From Brevundimonas lenta (GTDB taxonomy: Bacteria > Pseudomonadota > Alphaproteobacteria > Caulobacterales > Caulobacteraceae), in assembly GCF_014196335.1 (NCBI RefSeq), contig NZ_JACIDM010000001.1, positions 1,280,195-1,344,194 on the forward strand: DNA of 64,000 nucleotides. Direction: 5' to 3'. Within the stretch, counting starts at the first letter, position 1; each line of letters begins with the position of its first letter. This document shows, piece after piece, positions 33,932 to 43,737 of the stretch. The position numbers and the translations under genes are program-made. The notes beneath the pieces were generated by a model that did no database searches, had not been told where the DNA came from, and worked only from the letters and a program-made list of their open reading frames with translations.

Positions 33932-36218
33932 GTCGTCGCGAAAAGCCGTTCAGAGCATCGCCGTCACAGGCGCCGGACCCGGCGGCCTCTACCTCGCCAT
34001 TTCCCTGAAGCTGCGCGATCCGTCCCTGTCGGTGACGGTGTACGAGCGCAACAAGCCGGACGACACCTTCGGCTGGGGCGTGGTCTTCTCCGATCAGACC
34101 CTGGCCAATCTGAAGGCCAACGACCCGGAGACGGCGGCGATCATCGAGGCCGCCTTCGTCCACTGGGACGACATCGACGTCCACATCCACGGCCAGACCA
34201 TCCGCTCCGGCGGCCACGGCTTCGCCGGCATCGGCCGCAAGCGGCTGCTGAACATCCTGCAGGAGCGCGCCCGCTCTCTCGGTGTCGAACTGGTGTTCGA
34301 GCATGAGGTCGAGGACATCCACGCCCTGCCGGCCGATGTCATCGTCGCCGCCGACGGCCTGAACAGCCGCGTCCGCAACGCCGATCCGGAAACCTTCGGC
34401 GTCGACGTCGACGTGCGCTCGAACAAATACATCTGGCTGGGCACGGCGCAGTCGTTCGGCGCCTTCACCTTCGCCTTCGTCGAGACCCCGCACGGCTGGA
34501 TCTGGGCCCACGCCTACCAGTTCGAACCGGGCGCCTCGACCTTCATCGTCGAATGCACCGAGGCCACCTGGCGCGGCCTCGGCTTCGATACGATGGACAC
34601 CGACCAGACCTGCCGCACGGCCGAGGCCCTGTTCGCCGACTGGCTGGGCGGCCATGCGCTGATGAGCAATGCGCGCCACCTGCGCGGCTCGGCCTGGCTG
34701 AACTTCCCACGCGTCGCCTGCGCCAACTGGCGTGACGGCAAGGTCGTGTTGTTGGGCGACGCCGCCCACACCGCCCACTTCTCCATCGGCTCCGGCACCA
34801 AGCTGGCCTTCGAGGACGCCATTCGCCTGGCCGAGGCCCTGACCGGCGACGGCGATCTTGAAACCTACGAAACAGAGCGCCGCGTCGAGGTTCTGAAGCT
34901 GCAAAGCGCTGCGAGAAATTCGACCGAGTGGTTTGAAAATCTTGAACGTTACGTCGACCTGGACCCGCGCCAGTTCGCCTACAGCCTGCTGACCCGCAGC
35001 CAGCGCGTCAGCCACGAGAACCTGCGTCTGCGCGACAACGCCTTCCTCACGGGCGTCGAGAAATGGTTCGCCGAGGCCGCCGGCGCGCCGCCGTCGAAGA
35101 CCCCGCCGCCGCCGATGTTCGCCCCGCTTCGCCTGCGTGGTTTGACCATTCCGAACCGCGTCGTCGTCTCGCCCATGTGCATGTATTCGGCCGAGGACGG
35201 CACGGTCGGCGACTTCCATCTGGTCCACCTGGGCGGCCGCGCCATGGGTGGAGCCGGTCTGGTCTTCACCGAGATGACCGACGTCTCGGCCGACGGCCGC
35301 ATCACCCACGGCTGCGCCGGCATGTACCGGCCGGAGCACCGCGACGCCTGGGCGCGCATCGTCGACTTCGTCCACGCCCAGGGCTCGCGGATCGCCATGC
35401 AGTTGGCCCACGCCGGCCGCAAGGGATCGGTCGAACGTCCGTGGGGCGAGCGCGCCGATCAATCATTGATTCAGGGCGGCTGGGAGCTCATCGCCCCCTC
35501 CGCCATCGCCTGGGACGAGGGCGATCAGGTCCCGCGCGAGATGACCCGCGCCGATATGGACCGCGTCACCGCCGACTTCGTCCAGGCGACCCGCTGGGCC
35601 GACGAGGCGGGCTTCGACATGGTCGAACTGCACTGCGCCCACGGCTATCTGCTGTCGTCCTTCCTGACCCCGGTCTCCAACCACCGCATGGACGAGTACG
35701 GCGGCCCGATCGAGAACCGCCTGCGCTTCCCGCTTGAGGTCTTCCGCGCCATGCGGGCCGTCTGGCCCGACGACAAACCCATGTCCGTGCGCCTGTCGGC
35801 GACCGACTGGGTCGACGAAGGGCTGAGCCCCGACGAGTCCGTCGTCATCGCCCGCGCCTTCGCCGACGCCGGCTGCGATCTGATCGACGTCTCCGCCGGC
35901 CAGACCACGCCCAACGGCACGCCGGTCTACGGCCGCATGTTCCAGACCCCGCTCAGCGACCGCATCCGCAACGAGGCGGGCGTGGTGACCATGGCGGTCG
36001 GCAACATCTACGAGACCGACCACGTCAACAGCATCCTGGCCGCCGGCCGCGCCGATCTGTGCGCCCTGGCCCGCCCGCACCTCGCGGATCCGAACTGGAG
36101 CCTGCGCGCCGCGGCCGAGCTCGGCTGGCGCGGCATCCAGCCGCCGGTCCAGTACCGCGCCGGCTTCGCCCAGCTGGCGCGCAATCTCGAAAAGCAGCAG
36201 CAGGCGGGACCGGTATGA
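33930..36218 (+). CDS. Fused 2-aminobenzoyl-CoA (salicylyl-CoA-type) monooxygenase / OYE-family reductase
   Basis: 762 residues, two enzymes in one chain. Residues 1 to about 390 are a class A flavin monooxygenase: [13 protein letters not shown] (14-26) binds FAD and [18 protein letters not shown] is the second FAD motif. Residues from about 396 to 745 are an Old Yellow Enzyme domain ([21 protein letters not shown], then [22 protein letters not shown] and the FMN-phosphate region). This fusion matches 2-aminobenzoyl-CoA monooxygenase/reductase of Azoarcus evansii, which hydroxylates and then reduces the ring. Databases name it bifunctional salicylyl-CoA 5-hydroxylase/oxidoreductase. It leads a plus-strand operon. 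Confidence 0.92.
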   Translation: MSSRKAVQSIAVTGAGPGGLYLAISLKLRDPSLSVTVYERNKPDDTFGWGVVFSDQTLANLKANDPETAAIIEAAFVHWDDIDVHIHGQTIRSGGHGFAGIGRKRLLNILQERARSLGVELVFEHEVEDIHALPADVIVAADGLNSRVRNADPETFGVDVDVRSNKYIWLGTAQSFGAFTFAFVETPHGWIWAHAYQFEPGASTFIVECTEATWRGLGFDTMDTDQTCRTAEALFADWLGGHALMSNARHLRGSAWLNFPRVACANWRDGKVVLLGDAAHTAHFSIGSGTKLAFEDAIRLAEALTGDGDLETYETERRVEVLKLQSAARNSTEWFENLERYVDLDPRQFAYSLLTRSQRVSHENLRLRDNAFLTGVEKWFAEAAGAPPSKTPPPPMFAPLRLRGLTIPNRVVVSPMCMYSAEDGTVGDFHLVHLGGRAMGGAGLVFTEMTDVSADGRITHGCAGMYRPEHRDAWARIVDFVHAQGSRIAMQLAHAGRKGSVERPWGERADQSLIQGGWELIAPSAIAWDEGDQVPREMTRADMDRVTADFVQATRWADEAGFDMVELHCAHGYLLSSFLTPVSNHRMDEYGGPIENRLRFPLEVFRAMRAVWPDDKPMSVRLSATDWVDEGLSPDESVVIARAFADAGCDLIDVSAGQTTPNGTPVYGRMFQTPLSDRIRNEAGVVTMAVGNIYETDHVNSILAAGRADLCALARPHLADPNWSLRAAAELGWRGIQPPVQYRAGFAQLARNLEKQQQAGPV

Positions 36219-36979
36219 AGACGCTCGACGGACGCCATGCCGTGGTCACCGGCGCCGGGTCCGGCATCGGCCGCGCAACCGCCGAGCTGCTGGCCCTGTC
36301 GGGTGCGCGGGTGACCTTGATCGGCCGTCACGTCGGTCGCCTGTCCGAAACGGCCGACCGCATCGGCGACGACGCCTTCGCCGCCCCCGGCGATGTCACC
36401 GATCCCGACTCCCTCGCCGCTGCCATCGATGCCGGGCGCGACCGGTTCGGGCCGATCGACATCCTGGTCAACAACGCCGGCGGCGCCAGCTCCGCGCCCT
36501 TCCTGAAGGCCGGCGCCGGCGACCTGCGCGCCATGCTGGCGCTCAACCTCGAAGCCCCCGCCGAGGCCATCCGGCTGGTGCTGGACGGCATGATCACCCG
36601 CCGACAGGGCCGTATCGTCAACGTCGCCTCGACCGCCGGCCTCAAGGGCTACGGCTATGTCTCCAGCTATGTCGCGGCCAAGCATGGCCTCGTCGGCCTG
36701 ACCCGGGCCCTGGCGCTGGAGGTCGCGTCGAAGGGCGTCACCGTCAACGCCGTCTGCCCCGGCTTCACCGACACCGACATGGTCGCCCGCTCGGTCGAGA
36801 CCATCGTCGGCAAGACCGGCCGCAGCGAGGACGAGGCCCGCGCGGCCCTGGCCAGCGGCAATCCACAGGGCCGGCTGATCACCGCCGACGAGGTCGCCGA
36901 GACCATCGTCTGGCTGTGCGGCGACGGCGCCTCGGGCGTCAACGGCGCCGCCATCACCGTCGCCGGGGGCGAGCTGTGA
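36215..36979 (+). CDS. Short-chain dehydrogenase/reductase
   Basis: 254 residues, classical [19 protein letters not shown] (9-24) binds the nucleotide, NNAGG follows, and the catalytic residues are Ser in ASTAGLKG and Tyr-x3-Lys in SYVAAKHG. The C-terminal ITVAGGEL is typical of beta-hydroxyacyl-CoA dehydrogenase-like members. The ATGA overlap with the upstream gene couples the two. It is proposed to oxidise or reduce a cyclohexane or opened-chain CoA intermediate of the aminobenzoate pathway. Confidence 0.92.
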   Translation: MKTLDGRHAVVTGAGSGIGRATAELLALSGARVTLIGRHVGRLSETADRIGDDAFAAPGDVTDPDSLAAAIDAGRDRFGPIDILVNNAGGASSAPFLKAGAGDLRAMLALNLEAPAEAIRLVLDGMITRRQGRIVNVASTAGLKGYGYVSSYVAAKHGLVGLTRALALEVASKGVTVNAVCPGFTDTDMVARSVETIVGKTGRSEDEARAALASGNPQGRLITADEVAETIVWLCGDGASGVNGAAITVAGGEL

Positions 36980-37476
36980 CCCCCGGCGCGGCGATGCCGG
37001 ACCGGCTCGGGGGCGCCCCGGACGGCAAGCGTTCGCTGCGCCTTTGGCTGCGTCTGCTGACCTGCTCCACCGCCATCGAGCAGCGCATCTCCGCGCGTCT
37101 GCGCGACGAGTTCGGCTCCACCCTGCCGCGCTTCGACATGCTGTCGGCGCTGGACCGCGCGGGCGAGGCCGGTCTGACCATGGGCGAGGTCTCGCGTATG
37201 CTGATGGTCTCCAACGGCAACGTCACGGGCCTGGCCCAGCGGCTGAAGGCCGACGGCCTGATCGAACACCTGCCCGGCGCCGACCGCCGCGTGCAGCGCG
37301 TCCGCCTGACCGCTGAAGGCCAGACCCGCTTCACCGCCATGGCGCGGGCGCACGAACACTGGATCGAGGGGCTGTTCGCCGGTCTGACCGACGGCGACGC
37401 CGAGGAACTCACGACACTGCTGGACGGCGCCAAGCGCTCGATCCACTCCGCCGCTCACGAGGAGAGCAACCGATGA
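36976..37476 (+). CDS. MarR family transcriptional regulator
   Basis: 166 residues from GTG 36976, overlapping the SDR stop (GTGA). The winged helix-turn-helix lies around 60-125: [22 protein letters not shown] is the recognition part, and [17 protein letters not shown] is the wing. Flanking helices form the dimer interface. MarR proteins of aromatic catabolic operons often bind the CoA-thioester substrate. Being inside the operon, it probably represses the promoter at 33.9 kb, where an AT-rich palindrome is present. Confidence 0.92.
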   Translation: MTPGAAMPDRLGGAPDGKRSLRLWLRLLTCSTAIEQRISARLRDEFGSTLPRFDMLSALDRAGEAGLTMGEVSRMLMVSNGNVTGLAQRLKADGLIEHLPGADRRVQRVRLTAEGQTRFTAMARAHEHWIEGLFAGLTDGDAEELTTLLDGAKRSIHSAAHEESNR

Positions 37477-38285
37477 AGGCGCGCGAATACCGGGCTGAGC
37501 ATTTCCTGTGGTCGGTGGACGACGACGGAGTCGCCACCCTGACGCTGAACCGGCCCGAGCGGAAAAACCCGCTGACCTTCGAGTCCTACGCCGAGATGCG
37601 CGACCTGTTCCGCGACCTGGTACACGCCGACGACTGCAAGGTCGTGGTCGTCACCGGCGCCGGCGGCAACTTCTCCTCGGGCGGCGACGTGCATGAGATC
37701 ATCGGCCCGCTGACCGAAATGGAGATGCCGGCCCTGCTGCGCTTTACGCGCATGACGGGCGATCTGGTCAAGGCCATGCGCGGCTGTCCCCAGCCGGTCA
37801 TCGCGGCGCTGGACGGCGTCTGCGTCGGCGCCGGAGCCATCATGGCCATGGCCTCGGACATTCGCATCGCCACGCCGAAGACGAAGACCGCCTTCCTGTT
37901 CACCCGCGTCGGCCTGGCCGGCTGCGACATGGGCGCCTGCGCCATCCTGCCCCGCCAGATCGGCCAGGGCCGCGCCTCGGAACTGCTGTTCACCGGCCGC
38001 GTCATGACCGCCGACGAGGGCGAGCGCTGGGGCTTCCACAACCGGCTCGTCGAGACGGACGCCCTGATGGACACGGCGCTGGAGATGGCCCGCGCCCTGG
38101 CGAAGGGACCGACCTTCGCCCACGGCATGACCAAGAACCAGCTCAACATCGAGTGGGACATGAGCCTGGACGCCGCCATCGAATCCGAGGCCCAGGCCCA
38201 GGCCATCTGCATGAAGACGCATGACTTCCGCCGCGCCTACGAGGCCTTCGCGGCCAAGCGCGAGCCGGTGTTCGAGGGGAACTGA
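37473..38285 (+). CDS. Enoyl-CoA hydratase/isomerase family protein
   Basis: 270 residues, crotonase fold. [21 protein letters not shown] is the N-terminal block, [17 protein letters not shown] forms the first oxyanion-hole half, and [20 protein letters not shown] the second. [19 protein letters not shown] is the C-terminal helix region. It probably hydrates a cyclic enoyl-CoA or opens the ring of the reduced aminobenzoyl-CoA product. It overlaps the MarR stop (ATGA) and is followed by the dehydrogenase after three bases. Confidence 0.92.
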   Translation: MKAREYRAEHFLWSVDDDGVATLTLNRPERKNPLTFESYAEMRDLFRDLVHADDCKVVVVTGAGGNFSSGGDVHEIIGPLTEMEMPALLRFTRMTGDLVKAMRGCPQPVIAALDGVCVGAGAIMAMASDIRIATPKTKTAFLFTRVGLAGCDMGACAILPRQIGQGRASELLFTGRVMTADEGERWGFHNRLVETDALMDTALEMARALAKGPTFAHGMTKNQLNIEWDMSLDAAIESEAQAQAICMKTHDFRRAYEAFAAKREPVFEGN

Positions 38286-38288
38286 GCC

Positions 38289-39470
38289 ATGGCTGACCGC
38301 AGCTTCCTCGACTGGCCCTTCTTCGACGATCGCCACCGCGCCTTCGCCGCCGATATCGAGGCCTGGGCCGAGGCGAACCACCACGCCCTGCACCTGCACG
38401 GCGACCATGATCTGGACGGCGACTGCCGCACGATCCTGAAGGCGCTGGCCGGCGGCGGCTGGCTGAAGAACGCCGTGCCCGACGCGGACGGCAAACTCGA
38501 CGTCCGCACCCTGTGCCTGACGCGCGAGACCCTGGCCCGCCGCTCGGGCCTGGCCGACTTCGTCTTCGCCATGCAGGGGTTGGGCTCCGGTCCCATCAGC
38601 CTGTTCGGCACGCCCGACCAGAAGGGCCGCTGGCTGCCCGGCGTCGCCGCCGGCGAGACCATCGCCGCCTTCGCCCTGTCTGAGCCCGAGGCCGGATCGG
38701 ATGTCGCCGCCATGGCCATGACCGCCCGCCGCGACGGGGACGCCAAGGACGGGGGCTGGGTGCTGGACGGCGTGAAGACCTTCATCTCCAACGGCGGCCT
38801 CGCCGACCGCTACACCGTCTTCGCCCGCACGGGCGAAGGGGAGGGGGCCAAGGGCATCAGCTGCTTCGTCGTCGATGCCGACACGCCCGGGTTCGAGGTC
38901 GTCGAGCGCATCCCCCTGATGGCAGCCCACCCGCTGGCCACCCTGAAGTTCAGCAACTGCCGCATCGACGGCGACCGCATCCTCGGCCAGCCCGGCGAAG
39001 GCTTCCGCATCGCCATGGCGACGCTGGACGTGTTCCGCTCGACCGTGGCCGCCGCGGCCCTCGGCTTCTCGCGTCGCGCCTTCGACGAGGCCGCCAACCG
39101 GTCCGTGAACCGCAAACTGTTCGGCGCGCCGATGGCCGACCTGCAGCTGGTCCAGGCCTCGCTGGCCGACATGGCGCTGAAGATCGACGCCTCGGCCCTG
39201 CTGATCTACCGCGCCGCCTGGCTGAAGGATCAGGGCGCGCCGCGGGTCACCCGCGAAGCCGCCATGGCCAAGCTCTACGCCACCGACGAGGCCCAGGCCG
39301 TCATCGACGCGGCGGTGCAGATCTTCGGCGGGCTCGGCGTCGTTTCGGGCAACCCGGTCGAGCGCCTGTACCGCGAGATCCGCGCCCTGCGCATCTATGA
39401 GGGCGCCTCCGAGGTGCAGAAGATCGTCATCGCCCGCCAGGCGCTGGGCGCGTTCCAGGGAGGGCGCTGA
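38289..39470 (+). CDS. Acyl-CoA dehydrogenase
   Basis: 393 residues, FAD flavoprotein. The three-domain fold is evident: [15 protein letters not shown] (about 126-140) is a FAD and substrate signature, [21 protein letters not shown] the beta-domain boundary, and [32 protein letters not shown] the C-terminal signature. The catalytic Glu is probably the one in RIYEGASEV. It would oxidise a CoA-bound ring intermediate and pass electrons to ETF. It overlaps the CoA ligase gene by one base. Confidence 0.94.
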   Translation: MADRSFLDWPFFDDRHRAFAADIEAWAEANHHALHLHGDHDLDGDCRTILKALAGGGWLKNAVPDADGKLDVRTLCLTRETLARRSGLADFVFAMQGLGSGPISLFGTPDQKGRWLPGVAAGETIAAFALSEPEAGSDVAAMAMTARRDGDAKDGGWVLDGVKTFISNGGLADRYTVFARTGEGEGAKGISCFVVDADTPGFEVVERIPLMAAHPLATLKFSNCRIDGDRILGQPGEGFRIAMATLDVFRSTVAAAALGFSRRAFDEAANRSVNRKLFGAPMADLQLVQASLADMALKIDASALLIYRAAWLKDQGAPRVTREAAMAKLYATDEAQAVIDAAVQIFGGLGVVSGNPVERLYREIRALRIYEGASEVQKIVIARQALGAFQGGR

Positions 39471-41068
39471 TGGGGGTCAGCGGGCATCTCGACCGGTTCG
39501 TCATCGACCACCTGCCGCCGCAGGATCAGCGGCCGGATCTCATCTTCGACCTGCCCGAGCTGGAATATCCGGACCAGCTGAACGCCGGCGCCGAACTGGT
39601 CGAGCGCGCCATCGCCGCCGCCGGTCCCGACGCCCGCGCCCTGCTGCAGGCCGACGCCGCATGGACCTGGGGTCAGGTCGACGCCGCCTCGAACCGCATG
39701 GCCCGGGTGCTGGTCGAGGACATGGGCCTGGTCCCCGGCGCCCGCGTGCTGCTGCACGGACCCAACTGCGCCTGGGTCACCATCGCCTGGTTCGCCATCC
39801 TCAAGGCCGGCGGCGTCGTCGTCGCCACCATGCCCATGCTGCGCGCGGGCGAATTGGCTGTCGTCTGCAACAAGGCCCAGGTCAGCCACGCCCTGTTCGA
39901 TCCGGCCCTGAAGGCCGCCGTCGTCGAGGCCCAGGCCGAAGCGCCGGCGCTGACGACCCTGCTGGACGCCGACGCCCTGCGCTCGGCCGCCGACGGCAAG
40001 GACGCGCAGTTCGAAGCCGTCGCCACGGCTGCCGAGGACCCGGCGCTGATCGCCTTCACCTCCGGCACCACAGGCCAGCCCAAGGGCTGCGTCCACTTCC
40101 ATCGCGACGTGCTGGCCATGGCTGACACCTTCGCCCGGCACATCGTTCAACTGGGAAGCAACGACGTCGTCGTCGGCACCCCGCCGATCGCCTTCACCTT
40201 CGGCCTCGGCGGCCTGATCGTCTTCCCGGCCGCGGTCGGCGCCGCCACCGCCTTCGCCGACCGGCCCGGTTTCGACGCTCTCGCCGAGACGATCGAGCGC
40301 CACCACGCCACCGCCCTGTTCACCGCCCCGACCGGCTACCGCGCCCTGCTGAAGCTGGCCGGCCAGCACGACCTGTCCAGCCTGGCTACCTGCGTCTCGG
40401 CGGGCGAGGCCCTTCCTGCCGCGACCTCGGACGCCTGGCGCGAGGCCACCGGCGTCCGTATCATCGACGGCATCGGCTCGACGGAGATGATCCACATCTT
40501 CATCTCGGCGCGCGGCGACGACATCCGCCCCGGCGCCACCGGCAAGGCCGTGCCGGGCTATGAGGCGCGCATCGTCGATGACGTCGGCAATCCGCTGCCC
40601 CGGGGTCGCACCGGACGCCTGGCGGTGCGCGGTCCGACCGGCTGCCGCTACCTCGACGATCCCCGCCAGACCGCCTACGTCCGCGACGGCTGGAACCTGA
40701 CCGGCGATGTCTACCGCCTCGATGAGGACGGCTATTTCTGGTTCGTCGCCCGCGCCGACGACATGATCGTCTCCTCCGGCTACAACATCGGCGCGCCCGA
40801 GGTGGAGAACGCCCTGCTGCGCCACCCCGCCGTCGCCGAGGCCGCGGTCATCGGCGCGCCGGACGAGGAGCGCGGCCAGATCGTCAAGGCCTTCGTGGTC
40901 CTCAACGCCGGCCACGACGCGTCCGACACGCTCCGCACCGCCCTGCAGGATCACGTGAAGGGCGCCATCGCCCCGTACAAATATCCTCGCGCGCTCGATT
41001 TCGTGGACGCCCTGCCCAAGACCCAGACCGGCAAGCTCCAACGCTTCCGGCTGAAGGCGGACGCATGA
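39470..41068 (+). CDS. Benzoate-type CoA ligase (probable 2-aminobenzoate-CoA ligase)
   Basis: 532 residues, ANL superfamily. IAFTSGTTGQPKGCVHFHRD is the phosphate-binding loop, DGIGSTEMIHIFIS the A5 motif as found in benzoate-CoA ligases, LTGDVYRLDEDGYFWFVARADDMI the A7/A8 region, and KTQTGKLQRF carries the catalytic lysine. It makes an aryl-CoA with ATP. With the fused monooxygenase/reductase in the same operon, anthranilate is the most likely acid; benzoate or salicylate are alternatives. Confidence 0.93.
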   Translation: MGVSGHLDRFVIDHLPPQDQRPDLIFDLPELEYPDQLNAGAELVERAIAAAGPDARALLQADAAWTWGQVDAASNRMARVLVEDMGLVPGARVLLHGPNCAWVTIAWFAILKAGGVVVATMPMLRAGELAVVCNKAQVSHALFDPALKAAVVEAQAEAPALTTLLDADALRSAADGKDAQFEAVATAAEDPALIAFTSGTTGQPKGCVHFHRDVLAMADTFARHIVQLGSNDVVVGTPPIAFTFGLGGLIVFPAAVGAATAFADRPGFDALAETIERHHATALFTAPTGYRALLKLAGQHDLSSLATCVSAGEALPAATSDAWREATGVRIIDGIGSTEMIHIFISARGDDIRPGATGKAVPGYEARIVDDVGNPLPRGRTGRLAVRGPTGCRYLDDPRQTAYVRDGWNLTGDVYRLDEDGYFWFVARADDMIVSSGYNIGAPEVENALLRHPAVAEAAVIGAPDEERGQIVKAFVVLNAGHDASDTLRTALQDHVKGAIAPYKYPRALDFVDALPKTQTGKLQRFRLKADA

Positions 41069-41487
41069 GCGGCCAGGTCTTCACCGTCGAACGCCGCGTC
41101 CGTTTCGCCGACGTCGACGCGGCCGGGATCGTCTTTTTCCCGCGCTATTTCGAGATGCTGAATGGCGTGGTCGAGGACTGGTTCGCCGACGCGCTGGGCG
41201 TCTCCTTCGGCGAACTGCATCTGCAGCGCCATTCCAGCGTGCCGACCGCCGCGATCGAGGCCCGCTTCGCCGCGCCGTCGCGGCTGGAGGACGACCTGCG
41301 TTTCTCCCTGACCGTTACGAAACTGGGCGGCGCGTCCTGCGGCCTGCGCCACCGCATCGAATGCGGCGACGAACTGCGCTTCGAGGCGACCCAGACGATC
41401 GTTCACGTCGGCGCCTCGCTCAAGCCCGAACCCTGGCCGCAGCCCCTGCGCGAGCGTATCGCGCCGTTTGTGGAGTCCCCCCGATGA
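41065..41487 (+). CDS. Acyl-CoA thioesterase, 4-hydroxybenzoyl-CoA thioesterase type
   Basis: 140 residues, hot-dog fold. The N-terminal block RRVRFADVDAAGIVFFPRYFEML (about 10-32) has the Asp of the DxDxxGIVF-type active site used by 4-hydroxybenzoyl-CoA thioesterases. It probably releases CoA from dead-end aryl-CoA or the final product. A thioesterase is also part of the Azoarcus aminobenzoate clusters. ATGA overlaps on both sides couple it to the ligase and the RidA-like gene. Confidence 0.92.
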   Translation: MSGQVFTVERRVRFADVDAAGIVFFPRYFEMLNGVVEDWFADALGVSFGELHLQRHSSVPTAAIEARFAAPSRLEDDLRFSLTVTKLGGASCGLRHRIECGDELRFEATQTIVHVGASLKPEPWPQPLRERIAPFVESPR

Positions 41488-41876
41488 ACCGCGTCCTGCT
41501 GCCGGAAGGCTGGCCCCGGCCCAAGGGCTATTCGAACGGCGTCGCCGCCGAGGGCCGCATGGTCTTCGTCGCCGGCCAGATCGGCTGGAGTCCGGACGGC
41601 GTCTTCCCGGAAGGCGGCTTCGCGCCCCAGTTCCGGCAGACCATCGAGAACACCCTGGCCGTGCTGAAAGAGGCGGGCGCCGGCCCCGAGCACATCGTGC
41701 GCATGACCTGGTACGTCGTCGACAAGGCCGAGTACCTCGCCAACCTGGCCGAGATCGGTGCGGTGTGGCGCGAACTGATCGGCCGCAACTATCCGGCCAT
41801 GGCCGTGGTCGAGGTGAAGGGCCTGGTCGAGGACGCGGCGCGGGTCGAGATCGAGACCACCGCCGTCATTCCCTGA
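41484..41876 (+). CDS. RidA-like (YjgF/YER057c/UK114) protein lacking the deaminase arginine
   Basis: 130 residues. RidA proteins hydrolyse reactive enamines and imines. FVAGQIGWSPDG, NTLAVLKEAGAGPEHIVRMTWYV split in two, and the C-terminal VEDAARVEIETTAV match the fold. The arginine that binds the carboxylate in classical RidA (PARSCVEV) is Met106 here (YPAMAVVEV), so 2-aminoacrylate deaminase activity is unlikely. The reduced aminobenzoyl-CoA product is itself an enamine whose acid is masked as a thioester, so a RidA variant without that arginine would fit. It is the last gene of the operon. Confidence 0.9.
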   Translation: MNRVLLPEGWPRPKGYSNGVAAEGRMVFVAGQIGWSPDGVFPEGGFAPQFRQTIENTLAVLKEAGAGPEHIVRMTWYVVDKAEYLANLAEIGAVWRELIGRNYPAMAVVEVKGLVEDAARVEIETTAVIP

Positions 41877-41889
41877 GGCGTCGCCTCAG
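41873..41889. terminator. Palindrome across the convergent RidA / FAD-oxidase stops
   Basis: A perfect palindrome CTGAGGCG-T-CGCCTCAG that contains the stop codon of each convergent gene. As RNA it would form a six-pair hairpin with a 5-base loop. No U-run follows, so this is at best a weak or factor-dependent terminator. Confidence 0.4.
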
Positions 41890-43265
41890 AAGATCTTGCC
41901 GGGGTTCATCAGGTTTTGCGGGTCCATGGCCCGTTTGACCGCCGCCATGACCGCCACCGCCGCGCCCTGTTCGGCCAGCAGATGCTTCTTCTTGCCCAGG
42001 CCCACGCCGTGTTCGCCGGTACATGTGCCGCCGACCGACAGGGCGCGCTCGATCAGCCGGTCCGCCGCTGCCTTCACCCGCGCGCTCTCATCCGCATCGC
42101 TGGGATCGACCAGCAGGATGGCGTGGAAATTCCCGTCGCCGACGTGGCCCAGGATCGGCCCGGTCAGGCCCGAGGCGTCGATGTCCGCCCGCGTCTCCAG
42201 GATGCACTCCGCCAGACGGGACACCGGCACGCACACGTCGGTGGTCAGGGCCACCTTGCCCGGCGCCAGCGCCAGGGCCGCGAAATAGGCCTTGTGCCGC
42301 GCGTCCCACAGCCGGTCGCGATCCTCCTGCGCGGTCGACCACTGGAAGTCGCCGCCGCCGTGGCCCGAGGCCAGCTCGCCGAAGATCTCAGCCTGCTCCT
42401 TCACGCCTGCAGGCGTGCCGTGGAACTCCAGGAACAGGGTCGGCTGCTCCGGATAGTCGGTGTGGCTGTACGCGTTGACGGCCTTCATCTGCAGCGCGTC
42501 CAGCACCTCCATCCGCGCCATCGGCAGGCCGTACTGGACCGCGTCGATGACCGTGTTCACGGCGCCTTCCAGCGTTTCGAAGGTGCAGACCGCCGAGGCG
42601 ACCTCTTCCGGAATGCCGTGCAGCCGGACCTGGATTTCGGTGATGACGCCCAGCGTGCCCTCGGCGCCGGTGAACAGGCCGGTCAGGTCGTAGCCGGCCG
42701 ACGACTTCCGCGCCCGCCCGCCGGTGGTGATCACCTCGCCGCTGGGCAGCACCACGGTCAGGCCCATGACATTGGCCCGCATGCCGCCGTAGCGGACGGT
42801 GGTGGTGCCCGACGCCCGGGTGGAGACCATCCCGCCGATGGTGGCGTCAGCGCCCGGATCGACCGGGAAGAACAGGCCCTGGTCGCGCAGCGCCGTGTTC
42901 AGCTGCTTGCGCGTCACCCCCGCCTGCACCCGCGCGTCCAGATCGGGCGCGTTGATGGCGAGGATGGCGTTCATCTCGGACAGGTCGATGGTCAGGCCGC
43001 CCTGCGGCGCCAGCACATGCCCCTCGACCGATGACCCCGCGCCGTAGGGAATGATCGGCAGGCCGTGGCGCGCGCAGATGCGCACCGCATCCGAAACCTC
43101 GTCGGTCGAGCGCGCCATCAGCACCGCGTCCGGCGGCAGATCCGGGTGGAAGCCCTCGACCGTCGCGTGGTTGCGGCGCACCGCCTCGGCCGTCGACAGC
43201 TGCGCGCCGAAGCGTTCCGCCAGCTCCTCGAGCGCGCCCGGGTTGGAAGTCTTGAGGGCGTTCAT
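41886..43265 (-). CDS. FAD-linked oxidase, GlcD / D-lactate dehydrogenase type
   Basis: 459 residues, vanillyl-alcohol-oxidase fold. FAD-binding PYGAGSSVEGHVLAPQGG (about 73-90), TIGGMVSTRASGTTTVRYG and LFTGAEGTLGVITEIQVRL are visible. The C-terminal LGHVGDGNFHAILLV and GEHGVGLGKKKHL are the metal and substrate motifs of D-2-hydroxyacid dehydrogenases. It oxidises a 2-hydroxyacid such as D-lactate to the keto acid, passing electrons to the respiratory chain. It follows the NTF2-like gene by two bases in one operon. Confidence 0.93.
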   Translation of the reverse strand: MNALKTSNPGALEELAERFGAQLSTAEAVRRNHATVEGFHPDLPPDAVLMARSTDEVSDAVRICARHGLPIIPYGAGSSVEGHVLAPQGGLTIDLSEMNAILAINAPDLDARVQAGVTRKQLNTALRDQGLFFPVDPGADATIGGMVSTRASGTTTVRYGGMRANVMGLTVVLPSGEVITTGGRARKSSAGYDLTGLFTGAEGTLGVITEIQVRLHGIPEEVASAVCTFETLEGAVNTVIDAVQYGLPMARMEVLDALQMKAVNAYSHTDYPEQPTLFLEFHGTPAGVKEQAEIFGELASGHGGGDFQWSTAQEDRDRLWDARHKAYFAALALAPGKVALTTDVCVPVSRLAECILETRADIDASGLTGPILGHVGDGNFHAILLVDPSDADESARVKAAADRLIERALSVGGTCTGEHGVGLGKKKHLLAEQGAAVAVMAAVKRAMDPQNLMNPGKIF

Positions 43266-43267
43266 CG

Positions 43268-43612
43268 TCAGAACCCGTGTCGGAAGAAATAGGTGGTGCG
43301 GTCCCGGACCAGCCCGGCCTCGAAGCGGTAGGCGTCGGCGAAGCGCTCGTGGATCGGCGAGCCGTCGCGGCAGCGTCCCTCGACCATGCCCATGGCCACG
43401 GCCCGGTCGCCCTCGACGACGATCTCGTCGATGTGGATGGTCGAGGTCAGCGCCTTGCGGTGCTTGCGGTACCAGTCGACCACCGCCTCACGCCCGGCGA
43501 TCACCGCCGTGCCGGGGCGCCGGTAGGTGACGTCGTCGTGCAGGCAGCTGTCGAGCGTGTCGTGGTCGCCCAGCTCGATGGCCTTGTGAACGGTGAGGAT
43601 CAGGTCTCGCAA
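43268..43612 (-). CDS. NTF2-like / SnoaL-type protein
   Basis: About 114 residues. The cone-shaped NTF2 fold is suggested by HKAIELGDHDTLDSCLHDDVTYRRPG, then a GREAVVDWYRKHRKAL helix and a series of strands (IHIDEIVVEGDRAVAMGMVEGR, FADAYRFEAGLVRD). Such proteins act as isomerases, dehydratases or binding proteins. The start is taken as TTG 43612 with GGGA eight bases upstream, which fits the family's usual N-terminus; a GTG at 43714 would add 34 unmatched residues. It probably shares a transcript with the FAD-linked oxidase. Confidence 0.75.
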   Translation of the reverse strand: MRDLILTVHKAIELGDHDTLDSCLHDDVTYRRPGTAVIAGREAVVDWYRKHRKALTSTIHIDEIVVEGDRAVAMGMVEGRCRDGSPIHERFADAYRFEAGLVRDRTTYFFRHGF

Positions 43613-43737
43613 CGCAGCCGTCCCGGAAAAACTGGCGAGGCTCCAGGTCCTCGCACGCCCGACACTATCGCGTTGCGCGAGCGGCGCGGGGGCGGGGCGT
43701 ATGCCTGGCGGCACGGGCCCTTTGCCCCGCGAGGCGC

